DNA from: Streptococcus cristatus
GTDB taxonomy: Bacteria; Bacillota; Bacilli; Lactobacillales; Streptococcaceae
Reading direction: 5' to 3'
Length of the DNA: 52,295 bases
Assembly: GCF_003943465.1 (NCBI RefSeq)
Contig: NZ_RJPR01000013.1
Span: 1 to 52,295 of the forward strand
In this document: positions 24,639 to 33,887 of the stretch, piece by piece
Numbering within the stretch: the first letter of the stretch is position 1
Layout: the number at the start of each line of letters is the position of its first letter
Made by a program: the position numbers and the translations under genes
The notes under the pieces: model-generated
The model's database searches: none
What the model was told of the DNA's origin: nothing
The model's input: only the letters and a program-made list of their open reading frames with translations

Positions 24639-25589
24639 ATGACAAAAGAATTTCATCACATTACTGTACTTCTTCACGAAACGATTGACCAGCTTGATGT
24701 TCAGCCAGATGGTATCTATGTTGATGCGACCTTGGGCGGAGCTGGGCATAGCGAGTATCTTTTGAGTAAGCTGGGAGACAAGGGACATTTGTATGCCTTT
24801 GATCAGGATCAAACTGCGATTGATAATGCCAAAAAACGTCTGGCTCCCTATATTGAGCGGGGCATGGTGACCTTTATCAAGGATAATTTCCGCAATCTCA
24901 AGACTCGTTTGAATGAAGTAGGGGTCGAGAAGATTGATGGAATTTGTTACGACTTGGGGGTATCTAGTCCGCAGCTGGATGAGCGGGAGCGTGGTTTTTC
25001 TTATAAACAGGACGCTCCGTTGGATATGCGGATGAATCAAGAAGCTAGCTTGACAGCTTACCAAGTTGTGAATCAATATCCTTATAACGACCTAGTCCGT
25101 ATTTTTTTCAAATATGGTGAAGATAAGTTTTCCAAGCAGATTGCCCGTAAGATCGAGCAGGCGAGAGAAATCAAGCCCATCGAAACGACGACAGAGCTGG
25201 CGGAGATTATCAAATCGGCCAAACCTGCTAAGGAACTGAAGAAAAAAGGTCATCCAGCTAAGCAGATTTTTCAGGCTATTCGGATTGAAGTCAATGACGA
25301 GTTGGGAGCGGCTGATGAATCCATTCAACAGGCCATTGACTTGCTGGCTGTAGGTGGTCGTATTTCAGTGATTACTTTTCATTCGCTGGAGGATCGTCTG
25401 ACCAAGCAACTGTTTAAAGAGGCCTCAACCGTAGATGTTCCCAAGGGACTGCCTTTCATTCCAGATGATTTGCAGCCCAAGCTGGAGTTAGTTTCACGCA
25501 AACCCATTTTACCAAGCAAAGAAGAATTAGAAGCCAATAATCGCGCCCATTCTGCGAAGTTGCGCGTGGCTAGGAAGGTGCATGAGTAA
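24639..25589 (+). CDS. rsmH: 16S rRNA (cytosine-1402-N4) methyltransferase
   Basis: A 316-residue SAM-dependent enzyme that N4-methylates C1402 of 16S rRNA in the P site. It starts with the family motif [36 protein letters not shown] and continues with [27 protein letters not shown] and [19 protein letters not shown]. It opens the division and wall cluster, as rsmH (mraW) does in nearly all Firmicutes, and is followed by ftsL after 5 bases. Confidence 0.96.
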   Translation: MTKEFHHITVLLHETIDQLDVQPDGIYVDATLGGAGHSEYLLSKLGDKGHLYAFDQDQTAIDNAKKRLAPYIERGMVTFIKDNFRNLKTRLNEVGVEKIDGICYDLGVSSPQLDERERGFSYKQDAPLDMRMNQEASLTAYQVVNQYPYNDLVRIFFKYGEDKFSKQIARKIEQAREIKPIETTTELAEIIKSAKPAKELKKKGHPAKQIFQAIRIEVNDELGAADESIQQAIDLLAVGGRISVITFHSLEDRLTKQLFKEASTVDVPKGLPFIPDDLQPKLELVSRKPILPSKEELEANNRAHSAKLRVARKVHE

Positions 25590-25594
25590 GTTTC

Positions 25595-25915
25595 ATGGCA
25601 GAAAGAAAGCAACACCCTATTCAAAAACGGATTCGGAAATTTTCTCGAGTCGAAAAAGCCTTCTATGGCTCCATTATTTTAACAGCGATTATCCTTGCAG
25701 TTAGTATTGTGTTTATGCAGACCAAGCTGCTGCAGGTCAATCATGATTTGACTGAAGTAAATGCTCAGATTGAGTCAGAGCAGGCTGAATTGGATAATAT
25801 TAAGCAAGAAGTGAATGAATTGACACGTTATGAAAGGCTGTCCCAGTTGGCCAGCTCTCAGGATATGAAACTCCAAAAGGGAAATCGTAAGACAGTGAGT
25901 ACAACCAATGAGTAA
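25595..25915 (+). CDS. ftsL: Cell division protein FtsL
   Basis: A 106-residue bitopic division protein with a short basic cytoplasmic part, one membrane helix (about residues 27-47), and an extracellular coiled coil ([26 protein letters not shown]). With DivIB and DivIC it regulates the septal wall synthase. Sequence conservation in this family is low, so the call rests on size, topology and its place between rsmH and pbp2X. Its last 8 bases overlap the pbp2X start. Confidence 0.92.
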   Translation: MAERKQHPIQKRIRKFSRVEKAFYGSIILTAIILAVSIVFMQTKLLQVNHDLTEVNAQIESEQAELDNIKQEVNELTRYERLSQLASSQDMKLQKGNRKTVSTTNE

Positions 25916-28193
25916 TAGATTTTTAAAAAACATTCAGCGATATGCTTTAAAAAACAGACAGACACCCGAATACAATCGAAGAAGAGTGGGAAAAAGCATG
26001 AGTGCCTTAGCCGTCTTTCTTTTTTTCATTTTCTTGATTAATTTTGCGACCATTATCGGAACAGATCAGAAATTCGGTGTTAATTTGTCAAAAGGTGCCA
26101 AGCAAGTGCACCAAAAGACAGTCGTGGTCGCTGCCAAGCGAGGAACGATCTATGACCGCAACGGTGTCCCGATCGCTGAAGATGCAACGACCTATAACAT
26201 TTATGCTGTTATTGATAAAAATTACAAATCTGCCGCTGGCAAGGTCCTCTATGTAGAGGAATCCCAGTATGAAAAGGTTGCTGAGATTCTTAATCAACAT
26301 CTAGGAATAGATAAGGACTATGTTAAGCAGCAACTTGCGCAAAAGGATTTAAAGCAGGTTTCTTTTGGTTCTCAAGGAAATGGGATCACCTATGGTACTA
26401 TGAGCTCTATCCGACAAGCGATGGAGAAGGAAAAGATAGAGGGGATTGATTTCACAACCAGCCCTAACCGTAGCTATAGTAACGGTATCTTTGCTTCGCA
26501 ATTTATCGGTCAGGCTCAGATGCAAGAGGATAAAGAAGGTAATAAAACTCTTGTGGGAACCTCAGGGATGGAGCAGTCGCTAGACCGTATCTTGGGTGGT
26601 CAGAATGGTCTGGTTACCTATGAAAAAGACAGCAAAGGGAACATCATCCCAGGTTCAGAGGAAATTTCTGTTAAGACAGAAGACGGAAAAGATGTGTATA
26701 CAACCCTCTCTGCCCAGCTACAGACATACTTGGAAACGCGGATGGATGCCTTCCAAGAAACAGCTAAAGGAAAATTTGTCAGTGCGACTTTGGTTAGTGC
26801 CAAGACAGGCGAGATTCTAGCAACAACTCAGCGTCCGACTTATAATGCGGATACCAAAGAGGGCCTGAATGTAGATCATTTGAAAACTTGGAATAGCTTC
26901 CTTTACCAGACGCAGTATGAGCCTGGATCAACGATGAAAGTTATGACTCTAGCCTCAGCGATTGATAATGGGTCCTTTAATCCAACCGGAACATTCGATA
27001 GCTCAGAATATAAGATTGCAGATGCTACCATCCGCGACTGGGATGTGAACATGGGGTTAGCAACAGGACAAGTCCTGACCTATGCTCAAGGCTTTATTTT
27101 CTCAAGTAACGTTGGTATGACACGCATTGAGCAGGATATGGGCAATGCCAAGTGGATCGATTATCTATCGAAGTTCAAATTTGGCTTACCGACTCGTTTT
27201 GGGATGGGCTATGAAGAATATGGTGCCCTGCCGGCAGATAATGCTGTAACCATTGCCATGAGTTCCTTCGGACAAGGGATTGGGGTAACCCAAGTACAGA
27301 TGCTACGTGCCTTTTCAGCTGTGTCAAATGATGGTGTCATGTTAGAGCCGAAATTTATCTCTGCCATCTATGACTCAAAAACGGGTAGCGCTCGTAAATC
27401 TCAGCCAGAAATTGTCGGTCATCCAGTTTCAGAAAAAGCAGCTCGAACGACTCGAAATTATATGATTCAGGTCGGAACCGTTCCTTACTATGGAACCCTG
27501 AATATCGGTGGTGAGCCGGTTATCCAAGTTGCTGGGCAAGATGTGGCCGTGAAATCCGGAACAGCCCAAATTGCGACAGATAAGGGCTATTTGGAAGGGG
27601 AGAATAATAACATTTACTCCGTGGTAGCCATGACGCCGGCAGAAAGTCCAGATTTCATCATGTATGTCACTGTTCAGCAACCCGAAGAGAAATTCTCCCC
27701 TCTTTTCTGGCAGGAAGTTGTCAATCCAGTCTTGGAAGAAGCTGTGGCGCTTAAAGACAGTTTGAATCTGACTGGTGATAGTCCTGCTTTGGAACTAGTT
27801 GAAAAAGAAACAACCTACAAAATGCCATCTATCGATGGTTTGACCAAGCAACTGAAGCTGAAAAATCAAATCAGCCCAGGAGGCTTGGCTGATGAACTTC
27901 GCCGCAATCTGGTACAGCCAGTCATCCTAGGAACAGGCAGTGAAATCAAGAAGGTTTCTGTAAAAGAAGGACAAGAACTGAAAGCCAATCAACAGATTTT
28001 GATTTTAAGTGATAACTTTGAAGATTTGCCAGATATGTATGGCTGGACCAAGGAAAATGTGGAGCAATTTGCTGAATGGCAAGGGCTGGAAGTCAATTTT
28101 AAAGGCAAAGGCTCAAAAGTTGTCAAACAGAAGGAAAAGGTCAATACAGACCTGAAAAAACTGAAAAAAATAACCGTTACATTGGGAGACTAG
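25908..28193 (+). CDS. pbpX: Penicillin-binding protein 2X (septal transpeptidase)
   Basis: A 761-residue class B penicillin-binding protein that crosslinks peptidoglycan at the septum and is a main beta-lactam target. One membrane helix lies near residues 25-50. The N-terminal dimerisation part has [18 protein letters not shown]. The transpeptidase motifs are S341-T-M-K, S399-S-N and K549-S-G-T. Two PASTA domains follow from about residue 630. The motif residues I can see are the wild-type kinds; I cannot judge resistance substitutions without an alignment. It lies between ftsL and mraY in the usual streptococcal order. Confidence 0.96.
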   Translation: MSNRFLKNIQRYALKNRQTPEYNRRRVGKSMSALAVFLFFIFLINFATIIGTDQKFGVNLSKGAKQVHQKTVVVAAKRGTIYDRNGVPIAEDATTYNIYAVIDKNYKSAAGKVLYVEESQYEKVAEILNQHLGIDKDYVKQQLAQKDLKQVSFGSQGNGITYGTMSSIRQAMEKEKIEGIDFTTSPNRSYSNGIFASQFIGQAQMQEDKEGNKTLVGTSGMEQSLDRILGGQNGLVTYEKDSKGNIIPGSEEISVKTEDGKDVYTTLSAQLQTYLETRMDAFQETAKGKFVSATLVSAKTGEILATTQRPTYNADTKEGLNVDHLKTWNSFLYQTQYEPGSTMKVMTLASAIDNGSFNPTGTFDSSEYKIADATIRDWDVNMGLATGQVLTYAQGFIFSSNVGMTRIEQDMGNAKWIDYLSKFKFGLPTRFGMGYEEYGALPADNAVTIAMSSFGQGIGVTQVQMLRAFSAVSNDGVMLEPKFISAIYDSKTGSARKSQPEIVGHPVSEKAARTTRNYMIQVGTVPYYGTLNIGGEPVIQVAGQDVAVKSGTAQIATDKGYLEGENNNIYSVVAMTPAESPDFIMYVTVQQPEEKFSPLFWQEVVNPVLEEAVALKDSLNLTGDSPALELVEKETTYKMPSIDGLTKQLKLKNQISPGGLADELRRNLVQPVILGTGSEIKKVSVKEGQELKANQQILILSDNFEDLPDMYGWTKENVEQFAEWQGLEVNFKGKGSKVVKQKEKVNTDLKKLKKITVTLGD

Positions 28194-28194
28194 C

Positions 28195-29178
28195 ATGTTA
28201 ACAGCAATTATTGCAGGAATTCTAACCTTTATCCTAACGCTTGTTGGGATTCCTGCCTTTATCCGTTTTTATCACAAGGCTCATATTTCAGGCCAGCAAA
28301 TGCACGAGGATGTCAAGCAGCATAAGGCTAAGGCTGGAACGCCGACGATGGGGGGAACCGTCTTTCTGGTTGCTTCTGTTTTGGCTAGTTTTGTGACAGC
28401 TTTGCTTTCCCAACAACTATCCAACGGTTTGATTATGATTCTCTTTATCTTGGTTCTCTACGGAATTGTTGGCTTTTTGGATGATTTCCTCAAGGTTTTC
28501 CGTAAGATCAATGAAGGCCTGAATCCTAAACAGAAACTAGCTCTGCAGCTGGTAGGGGGAGTTATCTTTTACTTCTTCTACAATCAGCACGGGGCAGGTG
28601 ACTCTCTCAATGTCTTTACGATTCCAGTGCAGCTGGGCTTCCTCTATATCTTCTTCGTCCTCTTTTGGCTGGTTGGTTTCTCCAACGCTGTCAATCTGAC
28701 CGATGGAATTGATGGCTTGGCTAGTATCTCCGTTGCAATCAGCTTGGTGGCTTACGGAGTCATTGCTCTGGAGCAGAAGCGCTTTGACCTTCTGATTGTC
28801 ATTATCAGCATGATTGGTGGTTTGCTAGGCTTCTTTGTCTTTAACCATAAGCCAGCTAAAATCTTTATGGGGGACGTGGGAAGTCTTGCCTTGGGTGGTA
28901 TGCTCGCAGCCCTCTCCATTGCCTTGCACCAAGAGTGGACCTTGCTTCTCATCGGAATCGTCTATGTCTTTGAAACGACTTCTGTTATGATGCAAGTAAC
29001 TTACTTCAAGCTGACGGGGGGCAAGCGGATTTTCCGTATGACGCCAGTCCATCACCACTTTGAGCTTGGTGGCTTTTCTGGTCATGGCCAGCCTTGGAGC
29101 GAATGGAAGGTAGACTTCTTCTTCTGGGGTGTAGGCCTCTTAGCTAGCTTGCTGACTTTGGCCATTCTATATTTGTGA
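28195..29178 (+). CDS. mraY: Phospho-N-acetylmuramoyl-pentapeptide transferase MraY
   Basis: A 327-residue polytopic membrane enzyme with about ten helices. It transfers phospho-MurNAc-pentapeptide from UDP to undecaprenyl phosphate, making lipid I. Signatures are KAGTPTMGG, the Mg-binding [30 protein letters not shown] and the [12 protein letters not shown] histidine motif. It begins one base after the pbp2X stop. A promoter for the helicase gene lies in the 99-base gap after it. Confidence 0.96.
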   Translation: MLTAIIAGILTFILTLVGIPAFIRFYHKAHISGQQMHEDVKQHKAKAGTPTMGGTVFLVASVLASFVTALLSQQLSNGLIMILFILVLYGIVGFLDDFLKVFRKINEGLNPKQKLALQLVGGVIFYFFYNQHGAGDSLNVFTIPVQLGFLYIFFVLFWLVGFSNAVNLTDGIDGLASISVAISLVAYGVIALEQKRFDLLIVIISMIGGLLGFFVFNHKPAKIFMGDVGSLALGGMLAALSIALHQEWTLLLIGIVYVFETTSVMMQVTYFKLTGGKRIFRMTPVHHHFELGGFSGHGQPWSEWKVDFFFWGVGLLASLLTLAILYL

Positions 29179-29238
29179 TATGAGGTGGGTGTAAGCCCGC
29201 CTTTTCTTGTCCTGAGCCGAGCAGAAAAGATATTTTTT

Positions 29239-29247
29239 TGGTATAAT
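29239..29247 (+). promoter_or_regulatory. Extended -10 promoter of the DEAD-box helicase gene
   Basis: TGG followed by TATAAT (29242-29247), 30 bases before the start codon. GAGGAAA at 29269-29275 is the ribosome binding site. Confidence 0.65.
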
Positions 29248-29277
29248 GGATAAGATTAAGAGTAAACAGAGGAAAAA

Positions 29278-30621
29278 ATGAAATTTACAGAATTTAACTT
29301 TAAAGATTATATTCAGGAAGCTCTCAAGGACCTGAATTTTGTGGAAGCAACAGAGGTTCAAGAAAAGCTGATTCCGGTGGTATTATCTGGCCGAGACTTG
29401 GTTGGAGAGTCCAAAACAGGATCAGGTAAAACCCATACCTTCTTGCTGCCTATTTTCCAGCAATTAGATGAAGAGGCGGACAGTGTCCAAGCGGTGATTA
29501 CAGCACCCAGCCGAGAATTAGCAACCCAGATCTATCAGGCTGCCCGTCAGCTGGCTAGCTTTTCAGAGCAAGAAATTCGAGTGGCCAACTATGTCGGCGG
29601 AACTGACAAGGCCCGTCAGATTGGCAAGCTAGAGTCCAGCCAGCCCCATATCGTTATTGGAACGCCGGGGCGGATTTATGACTTGGTTGAGTCAGGCGAT
29701 TTGGCTATCCACAAGGCCCACACCTTTGTTGTGGACGAGGCTGATATGACGCTTGACATGGGCTTTTTGGAGACGGTCGACCGGATTGCGGCTCGCTTGC
29801 CTAAAGACCTGCAGTTTTTAGTCTTCTCGGCTACCATTCCGCAAAAGCTCCAACCTTTCTTGAAAAAATACCTGTCCAATCCAGTCATGGAGCAGATTAA
29901 GACCAAGACAGTGATTGCGGATACTATTGATAATTGGCTCCTGTCAACCAAGGGGCGGGATAAGAATGCCCAGATTTATGAGATTAGTCAGATCCTCCAG
30001 CCTTATCTGGCTATGATTTTCGTCAATACCAAGACTCGGGCGGATGAATTGCAGGACTATCTGACTGCGCAAGGGCTAAAAGTAGCTAAGATTCACGGTG
30101 ACATCCCGCCGCGGGAGCGCAAACGTATCATGAATCAGGTTAAGAATCTAGACTTTGAATACATCGTAGCGACGGACTTGGCGGCTCGGGGGATTGACAT
30201 CGAGGGCATCAGCCATGTCATCAATGATGCTATTCCGCAGGATTTGTCTTTCTTTGTCCATCGCGTTGGTCGGACTGGACGAAATGGTCTTCCCGGCACA
30301 GCCATTACTCTCTATCAACCAAGTGACGACTCCGATATTCGTGAGTTGGAAAAATTGGGCATCAAATTTACTCCTAAGATGATCAAAAACGGCGAATTTC
30401 AAGATACCTACGACCGAGATCGCCGTGCCAATCGGGAGAAGACCAAGGAAAAGCTGGACACAGAAATGATTGGTCTGGTCAAGAAGAAAAAGAAAAAAAT
30501 CAAACCAGGCTATAAGAAGAAAATTCAGTGGGCAGTTAATGAAAAACGCCGCAAGACCAAGCGGGCCGAGAACCGCGCACGTGGTCGGGCAGAACGCAAG
30601 GCTAAGCGCCAGACTTTTTAG
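29278..30621 (+). CDS. DEAD-box RNA helicase (CshB-like)
   Basis: A 447-residue ATP-dependent RNA helicase. In order it shows the Q motif region FVEATEVQEKLIP, motif I SKTGSGKTHTF, motif Ia APSRELATQ, motif II as VVDEADMTLD (the DEAD box reads DEAD), motif III FSATI, then IFVNTKTRADE, VATDLAARGIDIEG (V) and FVHRVGRTGRNG (VI). The C-terminal 60 residues are strongly basic (many Lys and Arg), a likely RNA-binding tail. Such enzymes help ribosome assembly, RNA decay and growth in the cold. It has its own promoter and terminator and is not part of the mraY transcript by necessity. Confidence 0.92.
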   Translation: MKFTEFNFKDYIQEALKDLNFVEATEVQEKLIPVVLSGRDLVGESKTGSGKTHTFLLPIFQQLDEEADSVQAVITAPSRELATQIYQAARQLASFSEQEIRVANYVGGTDKARQIGKLESSQPHIVIGTPGRIYDLVESGDLAIHKAHTFVVDEADMTLDMGFLETVDRIAARLPKDLQFLVFSATIPQKLQPFLKKYLSNPVMEQIKTKTVIADTIDNWLLSTKGRDKNAQIYEISQILQPYLAMIFVNTKTRADELQDYLTAQGLKVAKIHGDIPPRERKRIMNQVKNLDFEYIVATDLAARGIDIEGISHVINDAIPQDLSFFVHRVGRTGRNGLPGTAITLYQPSDDSDIRELEKLGIKFTPKMIKNGEFQDTYDRDRRANREKTKEKLDTEMIGLVKKKKKKIKPGYKKKIQWAVNEKRRKTKRAENRARGRAERKAKRQTF

Positions 30622-30665
30622 CCATAAATTCTTTCTATGGACGATATAGAAAAATTATATTTTAA

Positions 30666-30709
30666 AGACCAGTGAAACTATGATAGACTAGGATTACTGG
30701 TCTATTTTA
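30666..30709 (+). terminator. Terminator after the DEAD-box gene
   Basis: AGACCAGT (30666-30673) pairs with ACTGGTCT (30696-30703), followed by ATTTTATT. Confidence 0.7.
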
Positions 30710-30829
30710 TTGTCATTTCCCACTTAGCTATTAAAGGTTTAAAGATTATCTATTCTTGATGCCAAATAGTTTGCATCTGGGGCAAATTATGATAGAATAA
30801 TGCATTATCGAGAAAGAGAAGTAATTAAA

Positions 30830-31636
30830 ATGTTTACAACTTATATCCTAGCTGCAAACTGGTATGAAGAGCTTTTGAAGCTCCTCCCAGACGGCAAATT
30901 ATTTAGTTTACGTGCTGTTTTTGATGCCATTCCAGCGATCCTGAAAACCTTGCCTGTCACACTTTTGTTGACGCTGGGTGGGGCATTTTTCGGCATCATC
31001 TTGGCCATGATTTTCGCAGTGGTCAAGATTAACCGCACGAGAATTCTATATCCTATTCAGTCTCTCTTTGTGAGCTTCCTCCGAGGGACGCCCCTTTTAG
31101 TTCAGCTCATGCTGACTTATTTTGGGATTCCGCTCCTGTTGAAAGCCATCAATCAAAAGTATGGGACGGCTTTTAATATCAATGCCATTCCTGCCTCAGT
31201 CTTTGCCATTATTGCCTTTGCTTTTAATGAAGCGGCTTATGCCAGCGAGACGATTCGGGCAGCCATTCTTTCGGTGGATCCGGGTGAGATTGAAGCAGCT
31301 CGCAGTCTGGGAATGACCAATCGCCAAGTTTATCTGCGGGTCATCATTCCAAATGCAGCAGTTGTGGCAACACCGACTTTGATCAACTCCCTCATCGGTT
31401 TAACCAAGGGAACATCTCTGGCCTTTAGTGCGGGCGTCGTAGAAGTCTTTGCCAAGGCTCAGGCTATCGGTGGGTCGGATTATCGTTATTTTGAGCGCTT
31501 CATTTCCGTTTCGATTATTTACTGGATTGTCAATATCGTGATTGAGCAAATCGGTCGTGCGATTGAAAAAGCTATGGATATCAAGGCGCCAGCCAAGCTG
31601 GAAAAAATGGAGCAAGCGCAAGGAGGTAGGATTTGA
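30830..31636 (+). CDS. Amino-acid ABC transporter permease
   Basis: A 268-residue permease of the HisM/GlnP/TcyB family with about five membrane helices. The EAA-type loop is GEIEAARSLGMTNRQVYLRVIIPNA. I prefer ATG 30830 (MFTTYILAANWYEEL); the frame also opens at 30800, but that ATG overlaps the TAGAAT-like -10 region. The ribosome binding site is weak (GAGAAG). It is paired with an ATPase gene but not with a binding-protein gene, unlike the importer at 2749-5703. The permease should therefore act as a homodimer with a binding protein encoded elsewhere. Cystine or another polar amino acid is possible. Confidence 0.88.
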   Translation: MFTTYILAANWYEELLKLLPDGKLFSLRAVFDAIPAILKTLPVTLLLTLGGAFFGIILAMIFAVVKINRTRILYPIQSLFVSFLRGTPLLVQLMLTYFGIPLLLKAINQKYGTAFNINAIPASVFAIIAFAFNEAAYASETIRAAILSVDPGEIEAARSLGMTNRQVYLRVIIPNAAVVATPTLINSLIGLTKGTSLAFSAGVVEVFAKAQAIGGSDYRYFERFISVSIIYWIVNIVIEQIGRAIEKAMDIKAPAKLEKMEQAQGGRI

Positions 31637-32379
31637 TGATTAAAATTTCCCAGTTAAGTAAGGAATTTTCTGGACAAAAGGTCTTGGATAATCTGAGTTT
31701 GGAAATTCAAAAAGGAGAAGTCATTGCTCTAATAGGCTCCTCAGGTGCTGGTAAATCAACCTTCCTGCGCAGTCTTAATTATCTGGAACAGCCAGACAGC
31801 GGAAGGATTGAAATTGATAACTTCAAGGTGGATTTTTCAACTATTTCACCAGATGAGATTTTGACGCTACGTCGAAAATTGGCCATGGTTTTCCAACAGT
31901 TCAATTTATTTTCCCGTCGGACGGCTCTGGAAAATGTCAAGGAAGGTCTGCTGGTAGTTAAAAACTTGTCTGACCAAGAAGCGACTAAAATCGCCAAGGA
32001 AGAGTTGGCAAAGGTGGGTCTGTCTGATCGTGAGAATCATTATCCCAAGCATTTATCAGGCGGTCAAAAACAGCGGGTGGCTTTAGCGCGAGCCTTGGCC
32101 ATGAAGCCAGATGTTCTCTTGCTAGATGAGCCGACCTCAGCCCTTGACCCAGAGCTAGTCGGTGAGGTAGAGAAATCCATTGCCGACGCTGCTAAAGCAG
32201 GCCAAACCATGATTCTAGTCAGCCACGATATATCTTTTGTTTCTCAGGTAGCAGATCGGGTGCTTTTCTTGGATAAGGGCCATATTATCGAGTCAGGCAG
32301 TCCAGAGGAGATTATCAATCATCCCAAGGAAGCGAGAACCAAAGAATTCTTTGCTAGTTACAAACGGACTTATATTTGA
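31636..32379 (+). CDS. Amino-acid ABC transporter ATP-binding protein
   Basis: A 247-residue ATPase of the polar amino-acid uptake group. Walker A is GSSGAGKST, the Q-loop is MVFQQFNLF, the signature is LSGGQKQR, Walker B is LLLDEPTSALDPE and the switch His is in LVSHDI. I start it at ATG 31636, which shares one base with the permease stop (TGATG) and has AGGAGG 9 bases upstream; a TTG one codon earlier is in frame. It powers the permease encoded just before it. Confidence 0.92.
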   Translation: MIKISQLSKEFSGQKVLDNLSLEIQKGEVIALIGSSGAGKSTFLRSLNYLEQPDSGRIEIDNFKVDFSTISPDEILTLRRKLAMVFQQFNLFSRRTALENVKEGLLVVKNLSDQEATKIAKEELAKVGLSDRENHYPKHLSGGQKQRVALARALAMKPDVLLLDEPTSALDPELVGEVEKSIADAAKAGQTMILVSHDISFVSQVADRVLFLDKGHIIESGSPEEIINHPKEARTKEFFASYKRTYI

Positions 32380-32430
32380 TATAATAGAGAAAGTGAAAGC
32401 TCAGTTGGCTAGACCAGCTGGGTTTGTTTT
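32377..32430 (+). promoter_or_regulatory. Extended -10 followed by a terminator-like leader hairpin
   Basis: TGA followed by TATAAT (32380-32385) overlaps the ATPase stop codon. About 15-20 bases downstream, CAGTTGG (32402-32408) pairs with CCAGCTG (32414-32420) and is followed by GGTTTGTTTT. The DUF4059 gene begins 44 bases later. The hairpin may terminate the ABC transcript, or act as an attenuator for DUF4059. Confidence 0.45.
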
Positions 32431-32473
32431 CGACTAAAACCTTTTTAAGGCAACTGATTATTGAGGAGCTGAC

Positions 32474-32698
32474 ATGTTAATTAAGATTTTTTCTCTCTAT
32501 ATCCAAAGTCTCATCTATACGACGATTCTGGTAGGACTTGCCGATGGCTTCTGGCTTCTATTGCAGAGACTTGGTCGCAAGGATCGAACTCTTGCGGTAG
32601 GCCAAAGCCAAATTTACGATCTTCTTTTGATTACAATTATGACGATTCCAATCTTGTCTTTTGCGATTTTTGGTTTACTGGTTGTTCTTAAAGCTTAA
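32474..32698 (+). CDS. DUF4059 family small membrane protein
   Basis: A 74-residue protein with two hydrophobic segments (about residues 7-30 and 50-72) separated by a basic loop (LQRLGRKDRTLAVGQ). It resembles the DUF4059 family, found in streptococci and of unknown function. The start at 32474 has GAGGAG 9-10 bases upstream. It lies between the amino-acid ABC genes and trxB, an order I associate with streptococci, but this gives no firm hint of function. Confidence 0.8.
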   Translation: MLIKIFSLYIQSLIYTTILVGLADGFWLLLQRLGRKDRTLAVGQSQIYDLLLITIMTIPILSFAIFGLLVVLKA

Positions 32699-32702
32699 AT
32701 AC

Positions 32703-32731
32703 TTGTAAAAGATGCGCTAGTTTGTTAGAAT
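32703..32731 (+). promoter_or_regulatory. Promoter of trxB
   Basis: TTGTAA (32703-32708), a 17-bp spacer and TAGAAT (32726-32731), about 33 bases before the trxB start. The ribosome binding site is AAAGGGA near 32754. Confidence 0.7.
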
Positions 32732-32763
32732 AACAGTAGTTACAACAAAAAGAAAGGGAAAAG

Positions 32764-33678
32764 ATGATGTACGATACAATGATTATTGGAGCTGGTCCTG
32801 CGGGAATGACAGCAGCCCTCTATGCAGCTAGAAGCAACTTAAAAGTGGCCCTGCTTGAACGCGGTATTTACGGCGGCCAGATGAATAATACAGCGGAGAT
32901 TGAGAACTATCCCGGTTATGCTCGTATCAGTGGACCAGAGCTGGCTGAGAAAATGTTTGAGCCCTTAGAAAATCTGGGTGTAGAGCATCTATTTGGTCAG
33001 GTTGAAAAGATTGAAGACCATGGCGACTATAAGAAAATCATTACTGAGGATGAAGCCTTTGAGACCAAGACAGTGATTTTGGCTTCTGGCGCCAACCATC
33101 GTCATCTAGGAGTTCCTGGCGAGGAAGAATACAATAGCCGCGGCGTTTCCTACTGTGCGGTCTGCGATGGTGCTTTTTTCCGTGATGAGGATCTCTTAGT
33201 GGTCGGAGGTGGCGATTCTGCCGTTGAAGAAGCGATTTTCCTCACGCGCTTTGCAAAGTCTGTGACTATTGTTCACCGTCGTGACCAACTGCGGGCGCAG
33301 CAGCTCTTGCAGGAGCGGGCCTTTGCCAATGAAAAAATCAGCTTTATCTGGGATTCCGTCGTAAAAGAGATCAAAGGGGACGACCGTAGGGTAACCAGTG
33401 TGGTTTTTGAAAATGTAAAAACGGGACAAATCAGCGAGTCAGACTTTGGCGGCGTCTTTGTTTATGTCGGCCTAGATCCTGTTAGCGACTTTGTCAAAGA
33501 TCTGGGTATTTGCGATGAAGCTGGTTGGATTGTGACGGATCAACATATGAAAACAGCTATTGACGGCATTTATGCTATTGGTGATGTCCGTCAGAAAGAC
33601 CTACGCCAAATCACCACAGCCGTTGGAGACGGAGCAGTAGCAGGCCAAGAAGTTTATAAATACATCACAGAGCATTAA
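32764..33678 (+). CDS. trxB: Thioredoxin-disulfide reductase
   Basis: A 304-residue FAD flavoprotein that passes electrons from NADPH to thioredoxin and so keeps the cytosol reduced. FAD binding is shown by MIIGAGPAGMTAALYAAR, the redox-active pair by C131-A-V-C134-D, NADPH binding by VVGGGDSAVEEA and HRRDQLRA, and the C-terminal FAD contact by GIYAIGDVR. A second ATG three bases downstream is also possible as the start. In an organism that makes hydrogen peroxide by lactate oxidase, this and msrAB are natural protective partners. Confidence 0.95.
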   Translation: MMYDTMIIGAGPAGMTAALYAARSNLKVALLERGIYGGQMNNTAEIENYPGYARISGPELAEKMFEPLENLGVEHLFGQVEKIEDHGDYKKIITEDEAFETKTVILASGANHRHLGVPGEEEYNSRGVSYCAVCDGAFFRDEDLLVVGGGDSAVEEAIFLTRFAKSVTIVHRRDQLRAQQLLQERAFANEKISFIWDSVVKEIKGDDRRVTSVVFENVKTGQISESDFGGVFVYVGLDPVSDFVKDLGICDEAGWIVTDQHMKTAIDGIYAIGDVRQKDLRQITTAVGDGAVAGQEVYKYITEH

Positions 33679-33683
33679 AGAGG

Positions 33684-33743
33684 AAGAGATGGGAATAAGA
33701 TCAAAAAATGAATTATTTTTTGGTCTTTCCCAGCTCTTTTTTA
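33684..33743 (+). terminator. Terminator after trxB
   Basis: A long hairpin in which GGGAATAAGATCAAAAAAT pairs with ATTTTTTGGTCTTTCCC. AAGAG and CTCTT form the outer stem, followed by TTTTATTTTT. Confidence 0.8.
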
Positions 33744-33822
33744 TTTTTGTTTCCGAATTACATAATAGAAAGAATAGGTTTCGATTCAGTTTTGGATTAA
33801 GCGAAACAAATTTGTTACCAAT

Positions 33823-33851
33823 TTGTAATAATTATCCTATTATGCTACAAT
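33823..33851 (+). promoter_or_regulatory. Promoter of the Bsp-repeat protein gene
   Basis: TTGTAA (33823-33828), a 17-bp spacer and TACAAT (33846-33851), 36 bases before the start codon. GGATGGAG near 33873 is the ribosome binding site. Confidence 0.7.
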
Positions 33852-33887
33852 AAAGGTGTGCAACTCTAAAAAGGATGGAGAAAGCGT

